Shown: piece by piece, positions 44,118 through 55,660 of the stretch
How the letters are laid out: every line of letters begins with the position of its first letter
Numbering within the stretch: position 1 is the stretch's first letter
Notes under the pieces: model-generated
What the model saw: only the letters and a program-made list of their open reading frames with translations
Databases searched by the model: none
Told to the model about the DNA's origin: nothing
Assembly: GCA_026826555.1 (NCBI GenBank)
Contig: JAKSZT010004976.1
Coordinates: 7,634,917 to 7,698,916, forward strand
DNA from: Tolypeutes matacus
Lineage: Eukaryota > Chordata > Mammalia > Cingulata > Chlamyphoridae
DNA length: 64,000 nucleotides
Direction: 5' to 3'
Translations under genes and position numbers: made by a program

Positions 44118-44190
44118 GCCCTGGTAAAAGAAGAAAGGGAGGGAGAGAAAGAAAAGAAGAGAAAAGAAAGAAAAAAGGAAGAAGGGAAGG
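44118..44190 (+). repeat. GAAA/GGAA purine tract
   Basis: 'gaaaagaagagaaaagaaag'-type run directly upstream of an LTR. Confidence 0.85.
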
Positions 44191-44745
44191 TGTGGCAGTT
44201 TCAAGTTCTTTTGTGAATCCCCAAAAGAAAAAGATTATTATTTTTTTTTAACTAATCCATTCTTGAGTGTCTGAGAACCTTTTGACCGGATGACATCAGT
44301 GAGTATCATCAGGTTGCATCTCCTCCCTCTTCCTGGGTCTGATATAAAAGGAGGCACAGAAAGAAAGGAAGCCATCATATTGATCCTGCCATGTGAGAGA
44401 AAGAACTCCAGTTTTGCCCACAGCTGAGCTCAAGGAGAGAAGGCCCCAAGAGGCTCAAAGAGCTGAGGCCCAGGGAGAGATGAGCCATATGCCTGATAGC
44501 TTGCTGCTGAACTCAGGAGAAAGCAGAGCAGCCAAGACTGAGAGAGGAGGCCTGGAAAGAGACAAGCCCTGTGCCTGGATGCCCATAGCTGAGCTCCAGG
44601 AGACGGTAGATTCTGGAGGGGAAGATTGACCTTGGACATTTCACAGCCTCAGAACTGTAAACTTTTACCCTAAATAAAAGGCCCATTATAAAAGCCAACC
44701 CATTTCTGGTACTTGGCACTGGCAAGCCTTTGGCAAATTAAAACA
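44191..44745 (+). mobile_element. Solo LTR (MaLR/ERVL-like), copy 3
   Basis: Starts TGTGGCAGTTTC and ends near TTAAAACA. The flanks GAAGG (44186-44190) and GAAAG (44746-44750) match at four of five bases. 'ctaaataaaaggcccattat' carries the poly(A) signal. Shorter and more diverged than copies 1 and 2, closer to the LTR at 19142 in its 3' part. Confidence 0.82.
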
Positions 44746-46779
44746 GAAAGGAAAAAATTGTTTCTGTTCTTTGCTGAACAAACCACCTTAGAAAAACAAT
44801 TGCCTCTGCATTCCTGATTCACCTAACACCCCATCCCTTATAGGGCTGTGTTCCCTACCACCACCCCACTTTCCTCCAGAGGAGGCATGGGAAGAAATAC
44901 AACCAATGAAAGGAGATTGGAAGCAGAGTTTGAGAAGTTTTTTAAAGCTGGGAGAAATGTACGAGTTACCTAATACAACTCCTAAGATCAGCTGGGAGAG
45001 GTGAGGCTGGAGCCCAGGGAGGGCAAATGACCTCTTGCTGGCCACACAGCAAGGCTGGGACCCAGCCTGTAACAGAGCTGGGATCACCTTCTAGAGAGTC
45101 CCTGTGAAACTGACAAAGCCCTCAGAAGTACGGTGACTGTGGTGTTGTTCAGTTCTTCTCTGGATCTCAGTTGAATCAACTCTCAAAAGCAAGCCCTGGA
45201 TTAGACAAATTTCAAACCACTGTCTAGCTCTTTGATTTTTAAAAATACAATTCTATGGCAGAATGTCAGGGACCCTAAACCTCTCTCAACAAGACTTTTT
45301 GAGACAGACCCATTTTCAAATCTCAGCTCTACCAGGACCTCACGCTCTTTCCCTGGGGATACAGTGGGCAGAGCCAGGAACTGCCATGGCCTCAGGCAAC
45401 TCAAAGGTACCCATTTGTTGGTTTTATTTTCCAAATAATTTGCCACATGGCAGTTGTATTTATTGGAGAGATGCTTTCCTGAAGACCTCGTGTCACATAA
45501 TTCAAGACCAGCTTTTCCAGAGGACTCACAAAGGATGGTAAGTTTTCTCTTTACCAGCTGCAAGGGGACCCCTCGCCATGGCCAAGACCTTAAACACAGC
45601 TTCCTCTCCATCCTATTTTGATGGCTTTCAAATTATGTCGTTCCCAACCAGTCTTTACTTTCTTGGTATCCTAGTTTACATTTGGGTCGTAAACTGCAGA
45701 ATGGTTAAAATTTTATATTAAGTTATGTCAGAATCACATAATTCAAATTCAAATAAAAACCAACCATGACTATACTTAATAGTGTTTCAAAGCAGACATC
45801 AAACTAGTTATCATGGAGAAAAAAAAAACAGCTTGGTTGGCCTGCCTTGCACTTGATTTATGGTCCAGCATGATTTATTTTTAATTACCTTTGTTGGAAG
45901 TGAGGGGATGCACCATCATCTTTTTGGTAACCAAACCTCTGTGGGTCTTAACCCTCCAGAGTAATTGGGAATAATTATAGGACCTCCCCCATAGGTGGTG
46001 TGACAAGGAAATGAGGTGATACACGTTTAGCATTTAACTCAATGTCTGTAGACAATACCCCCAAAGCCATAGACAATTTCTTCAAAATGGCACCTTATCG
46101 CTGAGCTGACCTTCCCTCTCCCCGGTAACTTCCAAATACTCTCCATTTATTTTAGAATGACTAATATCAAAGGAAATAGAGATCACGTGGAATCACTCTC
46201 CCATCCCCCCCACACTCCCACCATTGTGGGATTGAAGAGAGAGAGAGGCCACCAAAGAGCAAAGGACTGGGTTGCAGCTCCGGTTGGTGGCAAGAGCAGG
46301 ATGCCACCAGCACCCTCCACGCTTCCAGCATGCTCCCCTCCTGACTGGTTTATAGTCACCTGTTCATGGCCTGTCGATTCCTTTAGATGTGGAAGAAAGG
46401 GTGGCACAACTGGGAAATAAAAGTGGATGGTTTTCCTTTGTCCCTCGGATATCTCTGCCCTTGTTCCATTAGCATGGATCATGGGTCTAGGTCTTGGTAA
46501 AATTGTCCCTTCAGTGACATCCTAGAGCCACTTTCATTATGCAGGATACTGTCAGAGCCTAGGGGAGTGTGGAGACACAGATCTCAAGATAGGGAAAAAC
46601 TTTACGCCTTCTGGCAATTCCAGCTTCTGGCAATTCCAGTCTTTGGATCTGGTTTGGAGAGGGCCATTGCCCACCCCAACCCTATCTCCAGAACAAGACA
46701 GAACCAGCATGGTGTCTGGACCTCAGCAGGATTTTCGTAGTCCCGGATCATGTTAGAATGGAGACCAAACTCCGGCCCA
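44746..46779. other. Intergenic DNA, weak MIR at 44975-45085, possible conserved stretch at 45830-46000
   Basis: 44975-45085 has MIR-like 'gacctcttgctggccacaca'. 45830-46000 is unique and AT-rich with 'ttgatttatggtccagcatg', 'tttttaattacctttgttgg' and 'agtaattgggaataattata'. No gene supported: the 136-codon minus-strand frame at 45201-45611 has no domain. Confidence 0.35.
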
Positions 46780-47230
46780 CAGCCTATAAGGCCATGCCCT
46801 GGCTGGCTCCTGCCTCTCCAGCCCCTTCTTCTACCACTGACCACTGTGCTCCAGCCCCACTGGCCTTGTCTCCAGTTCTGGAATTTATTCTGCTCTTCTC
46901 AGCCACAGGGCCTTTGCACATGCTGCTTCCCCTACCTAGAATGGTCTCATCTCTGCCCCACCTCAAGTTACCTCCCATCATTCCTCTGATCTCCTTGCTC
47001 AGGAAGGCTTCCCTGATCCTCCACCCAGCCTACAGGAACCCCTCGGCTTTTCCTTCTGAACCTTCACTACAATGTGTAGCCAAGCACCACCCTGAAAGCT
47101 CCATGAGGACAGGGCAGTATCCATTTGGTTCAGTGTTGCATCCCTTATACTTGCCCAGGGCCAACAATGCAGTAGGTTCTCAGCCAAATGAGTGAACAAA
47201 CAAGTGAATGAATGAACAAATGAATGCATG
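46780..47230 (+). mobile_element. L2 LINE, 3' end
   Basis: 'cacagggcctttgcacatgc', 'tcaggaaggcttccctgatc' and 'gctccatgaggacagggcag' are followed by the GAATGAAT-type tail. This is the classic L2 3' end, once coding for the end of its reverse transcriptase, now dead. Confidence 0.92.
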
Positions 47231-48130
47231 CTTAGGGGTTGGCAACATCAACAGGTTGTCTCTTTTGCTCAAGGGAAGAGCAGGATTCCAAGGAGCTGCC
47301 ATCCCAACCCCAGACTTACCCTGAAACTACCCTAGAGGCCCTTATGAATCCTCCCCTCCCCCTCCCCCTCCCAGCACCCCTGAAAAGACTCAAATGTTGG
47401 AATGCAGTCCTTGAAGTCCCAGAAGAGAGCCCAAAGCAGGGCCTTCCCTAAAGGGCTTCAATCCTCCTTGCAGGCCTCTGGGGACTCAAATAAGGAACTT
47501 GCTCAGCTGAAAAGCGATGCAACCGCTGAAATGGCTTCAGCAATGCTCTGCTCTTTATCGGTGAGGAGAGAGAGAAAGCCCACAGCTCCACCCCCTGCCA
47601 GCTAAAATCCCAATTAATATATGTAGTTTCCCTGGATCCAAGCATGAACATCTCTGGAAAAATCTACCATTACCCCCACTTGACCTCTGCAGACTACAAA
47701 ACAAAAAGGAGCTTTGAAATGAGGCAGTTTCCGATTTGTTCTTTAAGGGAAAACCCTTTCTCACCAGGAAATTGTGTTCCAGAGGCTGCCAGATAGAAAC
47801 ATGGAAATAACCATCATCCCAGCTGCCTCTGAGCCTTCTGACATGGCATTTGCCTGAATTCCGCTGCCCTCACTCCCCATCTCTGCCTCCCTGTAGCCCC
47901 TGCGGGACCCCACCCTGACCAAGAGCCTGTGGGAACCTTCAGGCCACTTTAGCACAGCCTATAAATCTGGTCCTGGGCTTTGGGGAGCTCCCAGCTGTTT
48001 CCAAGAGTTAACTAAACATCAATTTAATTATGCTGCTGGGCTATATAAATATTGTGTTCCACAAAATGGTATGAAGCAGATATTTTTAGGAGGTCACAGA
48101 TGTTTCTTGTGATTAGCTAACTCGCAGGTC
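47231..48130. other. Unique stretch, possible conserved non-coding DNA at its right end
   Basis: No repeats recognised. 47990-48120 carries 'aagagttaactaaacatcaa' and 'tttaattatgctgctgggct', dense in FOX-, HNF1- and homeobox-like words. Function is inference. Confidence 0.35.
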
Positions 48131-48147
48131 TGGAAGAATTTCTTTTT

Positions 48148-48329
48148 TTTTTTTTTTAAAGATTTTATTTATTTATTCATTTATTCCCCCCTTGCTGCTT
48201 GTGCTCGCTGGGTCAGCTAACCACGCCGTGTGGGCGGGCTTGCCTTCACCAGGAGGCCCCAGGAACCGAACCCGGGGCCTCCCATATGGTAAACAGGAGC
48301 CCTACTGATTGAGCCACAGCCGCTTCCCT
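48148..48329 (-). mobile_element. Young DAS-type SINE, short form, minus strand
   Basis: Same subfamily as 38805, reversed: T run and 'gattttatttatttattcat' tail first, head end 'agccacagccgcttccc' last. A perfect 17-bp target duplication flanks it (48131-48147 and 48330-48346). Confidence 0.96.
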
Positions 48330-48346
48330 GGAAGAATTTCTTTTTC

Positions 48347-48605
48347 CCAAATTAAAAGAAGGCTCGTCAGCAGCCACTGGTGGGTGCCTGCCTGAGTGGG
48401 CACACGTGGGAACTCGGCTGTGGAGAATCACACCACCCTCAGCAGTGTCTCCTCTTGGGTCCTCTTCTCAGTCCCCAGAGAGCAGAAGGTTTCCCACTGC
48501 AGCCAGCGGGTTCAGGCCCAAAGTCCAGGATGATGGAGCAGATCAGAGGTCAAGTGAATTAGATGCCAAAGCCAACACGGGCAGTTTCTCTGCCTCTGGA
48601 TTTGC
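48347..48605. other. Intergenic DNA, no recognised feature
   Basis: Unique-looking, GC-moderate. Confidence 0.35.
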
Positions 48606-48668
48606 CCTGCCTTTTGATGCATGCCACAGACATTTATAAAGCACCTACTATGTGTAAGACACTGCATC
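48606..48668 (+). repeat. MIR SINE, left part
   Basis: 'ataaagcacctactatgtgt' and 'aagacactgcat' are the MIR left-centre. It breaks where an L1 begins. Confidence 0.8.
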
Positions 48669-48671
48669 ACA

Positions 48672-49128
48672 GCAAACTGGAATAAGATGCCGGCAAATAC
48701 TGAGTTACAGAAAGGGGCTTCTGCCAATACCAAATGCACAAAAAGATTCTGAGCAGCACTATTTGGAATAGCCCCAAACTGGAAAGAATCCAGATATGAT
48801 AGAGCACACTCAGCAATAAAAACAAGGCACTGTAACGCACTCAGTGACATGGGGGAATCCCAGAAACACAAGGTTGAATGAAAGAAGCCAGGCACAATGG
48901 CACACCTACTGCAAGACTGATGGATGGAAAGTGGGAAAGCAGAAAACACTAAAATCCATGGTGTTAGAAGGCAGGAGGTGGGGGCGGAGAGGGGCTTCCT
49001 GGGATGCCCATCATGTCTATTTCTTGAACTGGGTGCTGGCTTCACAGATGTGTTCCATGTGGGAAAGTTTGCTGAGCTTATGAGTCAGGGACTTTCTCTA
49101 TGTTATACTTCAATAAAAAATGTTTTCA
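48672..49128 (+). mobile_element. L1 3'-end fragment, sense, inside a MIR
   Basis: 'ctgagcagcactatttggaa', 'tgaatgaaagaagccaggca' and, at the end, 'ttatacttcaataaaaaatg' are an old L1 3' end. Confidence 0.8.
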
Positions 49129-49253
49129 AATGAAGAAAGAGAAACACCTTGCCCAAGATCCCACAGCTAGAAAATGGCAGGGGCAAGGTGCAACCCCGGG
49201 CAGTCTGGGCCCAGTGTCCACACTCTTGCCACTGAGTTCTGCTGCCCCTTAGA
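49129..49253 (+). repeat. MIR SINE, right part
   Basis: 'aaacaccttgcccaagatcc' and 'cacagctagaaaatggcagg' complete the MIR begun at 48606. Confidence 0.8.
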
Positions 49254-50785
49254 AATTAGGGCCTCACTAGGGGTAGCCATGGCACTGCAGACCAGCCTTG
49301 CCATGGTCCTTTTTTGGACCTAACCATCACTGAGTGCTCCAGCTGTCTCCAAGAAAGCCTAAGGGCTTTCCCTGGCAATTGGAGCCCACTCTGCCTACAT
49401 GCAGACTGCCAGGACCATCCAAAGTGCCAGGGAGTTGGCCACCCTGTCCCCAGAGCAGCCCTCAACAAAAGGCTATGGGCGTTGGCTTAAGAGCCTCACA
49501 GGCTGTTCTGGTGGAAAGGCTCCTAGGCACATTCTACACTGTCTCCTAGAGCTTCCCTGTGTGGCTGAGCAGTGTCCTGCTCAATAGCAAGCCCATTGGA
49601 TTGGCACCTACCCTTCCCTGCCTCACTTCCCCACTTCCCAACCGGTGCCTCCTGGGATCGACTCCCAGGTAAACTTAAGTCTTTTTCTCGAGGTCTGCTG
49701 GAACATCAAATTTGGCCTTCCCTGACCACCCCTCTCCAGGGGATGCCACTGTCTCCCCAGCACCTAGAACCAGAGGTAATTTCCAGAACTTTTCATAACA
49801 CAGGAAATAAGTATGGCAAGAGAGAAAACAATCAGAGCAGAGCCTGGTTTCCTGCATTCCCTTCCGGATATGTCCAGATACGTAATACAAACACTAATGC
49901 AGATGTCCCACCCCCTTCTCTTTCTTTTTCAGGAATGGTTGCAGACCACAGTTGCTATTCTCCGACTTGCATTTCAACTTGTTCCAGAAGGTTATAAATA
50001 GATCACTCCTGCAAAGGATGCCCTCCTGAAGGGTAACGGTTGGATTTGACTTACCCAATGCAAGCCTTCCTCACATTTCCTTGTGTTCTTTAGGAAAAAC
50101 CTTACAAAGAGCTGCCTTACCAATGAAGGGAAGTAAAATAAACCTACCTTCCTTAGAGAGGTTTTCTTTTCCTTTCCCCTCATTGTGGGATGTGGGGCTG
50201 AGGCTGGGATGTCTGCAGAGGAGCAGGGGAAGGGCAGGAGGTGTGATACCTAGGCCCAGCTCCCGCACCTCCTGTCCTGGGCTCCGCCTGCCCCAGGGTG
50301 CCTTGGTGTAGTGGTGGGCCCCAGATAGAGGAAGCTGGGAAGAGCTTTCCCTCTGTGACCCTGACGGTCATCTGTTCTCTGCGAGGGAGTCCTAGTTCTA
50401 AAGCAGGAATCAAAGCTAGAGCTATAGAATCCGTTATTTCTGCCTGGGTAGAAGCTGGGGTAGAAGGGATTGAGGCACACGGTTGGGTCCTAGGTCCGCA
50501 GGCAGGAATCCTGAGTTTACCAATCGGTGAGGGCTGCCTGCCATTTGTGTGAAGCAGGAAAAGAAGCAGAACATTTAGTCTGGTGAAGGATTTTATCTCT
50601 TGCCCACTTAGCAGCATAGGTGACTGGGGTTGCCTTTGGGGAGAAAAATGGAGGAAAAGAGTCAGAAGAAGTATGAAGAATTGATTTTTTCCCCATGCAC
50701 CTTTTTGTACCATTTGGGCATGCAAGCTGTAAGACATGCATTTTTCCATATGCATGTTCCAAAAAAAAAAAAATTTTATTAAGGT
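49254..50785. other. Intergenic DNA, no recognised feature
   Basis: Unique-looking, GC-moderate. Open frames up to 191 codons (50180-50755, minus strand) overlap others on the opposite strand. They have low-complexity serine/proline composition and no domain; not called. Confidence 0.35.
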
Positions 50786-50855
50786 TTTTTTTTATTCATT
50801 AACAAACATTTATGGCATCTACAGTGGGTGTCAGGCACTGAGGGAATGTGACAAA
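50786..50855 (+). repeat. L2 or MIR tail fragment
   Basis: 'attcattaacaaacatttat' followed by 'gtgtcaggcactgaggg'. Confidence 0.55.
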
Positions 50856-51207
50856 GCAAGACCAGGCAAGGGCTCTCTGACCAGGCTCATCCCCCCAGGA
50901 GCACAGGTGAGCCACATAACCGGAGACTCTTTTGAAGAAGGAGGTACTAGTAATTGAACAGCAAGACAACTGGCATAAAGTACAACCATCCTGGGCAAAC
51001 AGGGCATTTGGTCGACCCAAACTGAGGACAATACCCACACGTAACCAGAGCTCAGGGCTGGGAAAAAAGAGGCATAAGAGCTGTGGGAGAGGTCAGCCAC
51101 GGGAATCGGGTAGTTTTCTGGAGGAGGCATCTGTGAGCAGGATATTGGAGGGTGGGGGTGGGGAGGATTATATGGTAGATTTGGTGGTGAAAACTTGGGG
51201 CATGTGA
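50856..51207. other. Intergenic DNA, no recognised feature
   Basis: Unique-looking. The 143-codon minus-strand frame at 50831-51262 has no domain. Confidence 0.35.
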
Positions 51208-51727
51208 TAGGCAGGATCTGGCCCCCAGAAGATTCTACACCGTAATCCACAAGGCTGTGCAAATGATTAATTTGCAGGTGAAATTAAGGTTACTAATCAA
51301 TTGACATTGACATAGGTTGATGACCCCAAGTTACCTGGGTGAGTCCAATATAACCTCATAAGCCCTCAGGTGGAGGAGAGGAAGGCAGAAGTCAGAGAGT
51401 CGAAGCACAGGAAAGGCTTGACGCACCTTTGCTGGTTTCAAACATGAAGGGGCCTGTGGTAGAAAATGCAGGTGGTCTTGAGGCAGCAAGGAGCTGGGGA
51501 CCTTGGGCCTACACCTGCCAGGAACTCGATTCTGCCACAGCCTGAAGGAGCTTGGAACAGATTCTTCCTTCCAGCCTCCAGATGAAAGCCCAGCCTGGCT
51601 GACACCTTGATTTCAGCCTTGTGAGTCGAGATTCTAAGCAGAGCACCATCCAGACTTCTGAGTTACAAAGGGTAAGATAACAAATGGGCATTGGTCTAAG
51701 CTGCTAAGTTTGTGGGAAAACTAATAC
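51208..51727 (+). mobile_element. MLT1 LTR, near full length
   Basis: 'caccgtaatccacaaggctg', 'aaattaaggttactaatcaa', 'caccttgatttcagccttgt' and the closing 'ctaatacag' follow the MLT1 consensus. Confidence 0.88.
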
Positions 51728-52047
51728 AGGGTACTTTATAGGGGAAGAGTAAGAGCATTTATTGTGGCAGCTGCAGTCATGCAGGCAAATCCCTATGGAG
51801 GCCTGGCAAAGCAGGCCCAGGGGGAGATGATGACAGTGCAAGGCCGATGACAGAGGCCACCAAAGTCAGCGTCAGAATCAAGGAGGTGAAGGGAGGAGGG
51901 GGCCCAGGTCCACCTGGAGAGCCCACCCCTTCCCACTCACCCCTACAGCTGTCGCCTGGCTGGGTGTGGCCAAATATTCTGTTTTTCTTTCTCAAGAGAA
52001 TCCAGAAATATAATTTTTATATAAAATCCCTTGATTCAAACTTGATG
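51728..52047. other. Intergenic DNA, no recognised feature
   Basis: Unique-looking sequence between two LTRs. Confidence 0.35.
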
Positions 52048-52052
52048 CTGGC

Positions 52053-52690
52053 TGTATTAGTCAGCCAAAGGGGTGCTGATGCAAAGTACCAGAAATCTGT
52101 TGGCTTTTAATAAAGGGTATTTGTTGGGGGTAGAAGCTTACAGTTACAAGGCCCTGGAGAGTCCAACTCAAGGTACCATAAGAGGTGCTTTCTCACCCAA
52201 ACGTGTTGAAGCAAGATGGCAGGCAATGTCTGCGAGGATTCAGCCTTCCTCTTTCCTCTTAAGGCTCCATGGTCCCAGCCTCTTCCAATCTCAACTGTAG
52301 GCTCGCATAGGCTCATCTCTCTTCCTCTGGGGCTCCTTTCTTTCCAGGTTCAGCTGCTCTGGTCTCTTCACAAGGTCAGCTGTAGACTATCAGGTTCATC
52401 TCTCTTCCCGGGGCCTCTGCTGTGTCTAATGAGCTGTCTCTCTTCCTCTGTGTACATATGTCTGTCTTCTTGATTGAGCGTCCATTTACATAGCCCACCA
52501 AGGGGCCTGGGACTCAAACCTGCATGCCCTAATGAAGTGGTCAAATCAAAGCCCTAATCTTGATTTAATCAAGTAAATGTAAAGCCTTTGAATTTAAATC
52601 AGTCGAAGGGTATCATGCCCAGAGGAACAGACCAGTTTACAAACATAACCTCTCTTTTTTGGAATTCATCAATAATCTCAGACTGCCACA
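52053..52690 (-). mobile_element. Solo LTR (MaLR/ERVL-like), copy 4
   Basis: On the minus strand it starts TGTGGCAGTCTGAG (52690) and ends CTAATACA (52053). It is flanked by a perfect 5-bp target duplication CTGGC (52048-52052 and 52691-52695). 'ttaataaagggtatttgttg' is the reverse of the poly(A)-signal region. About 638 bp. Confidence 0.9.
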
Positions 52691-52909
52691 CTGGCCAAGA
52701 CTGTACACACCAAACAAAACACATCCGGGCCAGATGTGACCCTCTTGGGCATAAGCGGAGTAGAGGAGGAAAAGCAGGAGCAGAGCGTGAATCTTGGGAA
52801 GAAAGCCCCAAGTGTGGACTTCTCCAGGGGTGGTGGAGAGCCCTGTTCCTTTCCTTTAGAAGAGAACAGGGACTCACATCCATGGAAAACCCACCTCCCC
52901 CACAAACTG

Positions 52910-53005
52910 ATGTTACCTGCTGAGGGAACTGGGGCACAGAGAGGCTAAATAATTGCCCATGGTTGCCCAGACGTGAAGTGGTGACCCTGGGCAACACTCA
53001 GAGTC
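52910..53005 (+). repeat. MIR SINE fragment
   Basis: 'gaactggggcacagagaggc' and 'taattgcccatggttgccca' are MIR core. Confidence 0.75.
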
Positions 53006-53214
53006 TTTCAGTGGTTCCGGGTGGCACACAGAATTCAGTGTTCATCTCTCTCTCCAGCTTCTGCCATGGCAGCCACCCTGACATCCCAGCCTTATAGGCT
53101 CTATTCTCACAGCTCACGCATGGCTCAGCCTCTCAGCTTCCCAGTTCCAAATTCCCAAGGAATCCTAATTGGTCAGGGCATTTTTCAGTCCCAGGTTATA
53201 CAGGTCAAAGGGCA

Positions 53215-53570
53215 CTGGCTGGGGATTGAATTGTGTCCCCCACAAAGGCAAGTTCAGGTCCCCCAAACAGTGTGGACCTATTTGTGAACAGGGTTTGAAG
53301 ATGTGCTTAGTTAAGGTGAGGCCAGACTGAATGGGGGAGGGCTTAGTCCCTACGGCTGAAGTTGATAAGAGAGGAAACTGGGCACGGAAGGAGAAGTGAG
53401 AGGGGACAGATGTGATGGTGACCAAACCAGCAGCAGAGCATTAGCAGCTCTGGGAGAAGTCATGGCCTGCTGATGGCTTGAAGCTGGACTTCCAGCCTCC
53501 AAAACTGTAAGACAAGGCAATCCAGTCATTTAAGCCAACCTCCGTGGCAAGCTAAGGTGCCAGCCCGCGG
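53215..53570 (+). mobile_element. MLT1 LTR
   Basis: 'attgaattgtgtcccccaca' through 'aagctggacttccagcctcc' and 'aactgtaagacaaggcaatc' follow the MLT1 pattern. Confidence 0.8.
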
Positions 53571-54249
53571 GGAGTCTCCCTTTGGTCATGGCCTTTTATA
53601 ACCCCTCCCTCCCACCCTCTCCAATACTGTGTAGTCTCCAAACCAGGGCCCGTCCTGCCTCAGGGTGGTCAGCCAAGGCTGTCACAGACCTGCGGCGTGA
53701 GCAGAGCCACCCAGGCAGCAGGAGCGGGCAAGCCGTTTCCCTCAGAAAGGAATATGGGTGCCACAGCCCCAGAGCACTGCCCAGCCGGGCCTGACACCCC
53801 TAAGGACAGCTTGAACGGGGCAGCCTAGACCCCTCTACTGAGCACTCACCACACGTCCTCTGAGACACCACCACCCCCGGCCCTGGGGGGGCAATGGCAG
53901 GGAGGCCACCGGGTCCTCCACTCACTGACCCTGAGGGCAGCCGCCGGGGTGCCAAGACCAGGCCAGCATCGCCATGCATGCCCTCAGCCGGGCCGCAGCA
54001 TCGAGCCTGTGAGCAAATGGTCTCTTCGTTTCCTACGCAGACGATGACACTGTTAGCAACAAGCCCTCGCTCTGCCTTTCCTAATCAGGAGAATGCAAAA
54101 AGCCCTCTGGAGAACCATCAGAATGAGTCAGGGGTTGGAAATCTAGACATGGCTGAGGTTCAAGGACTTGTCTGGCTGGGAGAAGGGTGCAGTTGAGGGG
54201 TCCTCTTCAGGAATGCATCTGCACAAAGCAAAAACTTTTGAATGGAGGG
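53571..54249. other. GC-rich intergenic DNA, no recognised feature
   Basis: The most GC-rich part of the window (53650-54010) with scattered CpGs, but I would not call a CpG island without counting. No gene recognised. Confidence 0.35.
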
Positions 54250-54870
54250 TGGCAGGTTTTTTTTTCAAAAAGCAGCTTTATAGGGTTTACACTAACCTCC
54301 AATAAACTGCATATATATATATCCCTCCATATGTGTGTTCTACATCGAGTATACAGTTGCATGTTTTGACATCTATACACACCTGTAAAACCATCCCCAC
54401 CACCAAGATAATGAACATTTCTATGCCCCCGAGTTTCCTTATGATCCTTTGTCCTCCCTCCCAGCCATGCTGCCCTGTCTCTAGGCAACCACTAATCTTT
54501 TTACTGTCACTATAGTTAACGTTTTAGAGTAGTGACACAAATGGAATCATATAGCAGGTACTTGTGCTCTGGCTTCTTTAGCTCAGCATAACTGTTCTGA
54601 GGTTCATCCATGCTGTGTATTTCAAAAGCCCACTCGCTTTTCTTGCTGAGTAGTGCTCCACTGTGTGGACGTAGCACAATGTGCTCATCCAGTCACCCGC
54701 TGGTGGACATTTGCTTTATTTCCAGTTTGGGGCTATTAAAAATTCAGCTGCCGTGAACATTCATGTCCATGTCTTTCTTTGGATACATACTTTCTTTCCT
54801 TTTAGGTAAATGCCTAAAAACAAATGACAGGCTCATGTGGTAGGCTTGCATTTGACCTTGGCAGGTTTGT
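54250..54870 (-). mobile_element. L1 3'-end fragment, antisense
   Basis: 'caaaaagcagctttataggg' and 'tatacacacctgtaaaacca' are reverse L1 3' UTR. 'gcataactgttctgaggttc' and 'ccactgtgtggacgtagcac' are the reverse ORF2 end. Confidence 0.85.
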
Positions 54871-55095
54871 TTTTTTTTAAATACTGTTTCCATATATGTA
54901 ATTTGCTTCCCCTTTTAATCACATTCAGGTATATATTTCAGTGCTGTTAATTGCATTCAGTGTTGTGCTACCATCACCACCCTCCATTACCAAACATTTC
55001 CTTCATTCCAAATAGGAACCCTGTACATTTGAAGCCTTAACTTCCCATTCCTTATTCCCACCTCATCCCTGGGAACCTATATTCTAGACCCTGAC
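54871..55095 (-). mobile_element. L1 3'-UTR fragment, antisense
   Basis: 'gtgctgttaattgcattcag' and 'gttgtgctaccatcaccacc' match the piece at 5460-5510. Confidence 0.7.
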
Positions 55096-55500
55096 TCTGA
55101 CTTTCCAGCATGGCAACTTGGATGAAACTTTCACGTGGGTTTCAGTGGCCAGACTGTGGCTATTTAACCTACGAGATCAAGATAGACACAGATTACATTG
55201 GAACCAATGTCATACACACTCATCCACAGGGAGGTCACATCAGGCTGCAGTCAGCTTCATCTCCATTCTCCCAAAAATGTGTGGAGAGGGCTCCCGGGGT
55301 GGGGGCAGGGATTCTCCCAAGATGACCTTTGATTTTGTAAAACGCTCAGTGCACAAGCTTCTGGCAGCATTGAAGCTTCGCACATGGCTCCCAGGGGAGG
55401 GCTTTGTAATCTGTCTCCAGGAAATCCTTTAGAGTGGTAGCATGGCATTGGTCTAGAACAGAATAATTAGGATCAGTGGTGAAATCTGTAGCATGAGCTA
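55096..55500. other. Intergenic DNA, no recognised feature
   Basis: Unique-looking sequence downstream of SCP2D1. Confidence 0.35.
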
Positions 55501-55504
55501 GAGT

Positions 55505-55660
55505 AGGGGTCCTCAATGGGTGGTCCCATCAGTATCACCTGGGAACTTCTCAGAAATGCACCTTCTCCCCATTCCAGACCTACAGAGTGAAAACTCTGAG
55601 AGTGGGGCCCTCCAGTCTGGACTTTAACCAGCCTTCCAGGTGATTCTGATGCATGGCCTG
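55505..55660 (+). repeat. MER5A DNA transposon
   Basis: 'ggtcctcaatgggtggtccc', 'cagtatcacctgggaacttc' and 'cttccaggtgattctgatgc' follow MER5A. Confidence 0.82.

Noticed and set aside
48512..49045. 177-codon minus-strand open frame
   Set aside because: Crosses a MIR and an L1 fragment in antisense, so it cannot be an old gene.
50180..50755. 191-codon minus-strand open frame
   Set aside because: Overlaps open frames in other phases, low-complexity Ser/Pro composition, no domain or splice context.
53650..54010. Possible CpG island promoter
   Set aside because: GC-rich, but CpG pairs look too few by eye and no adjacent exon is recognised; a count would be needed.
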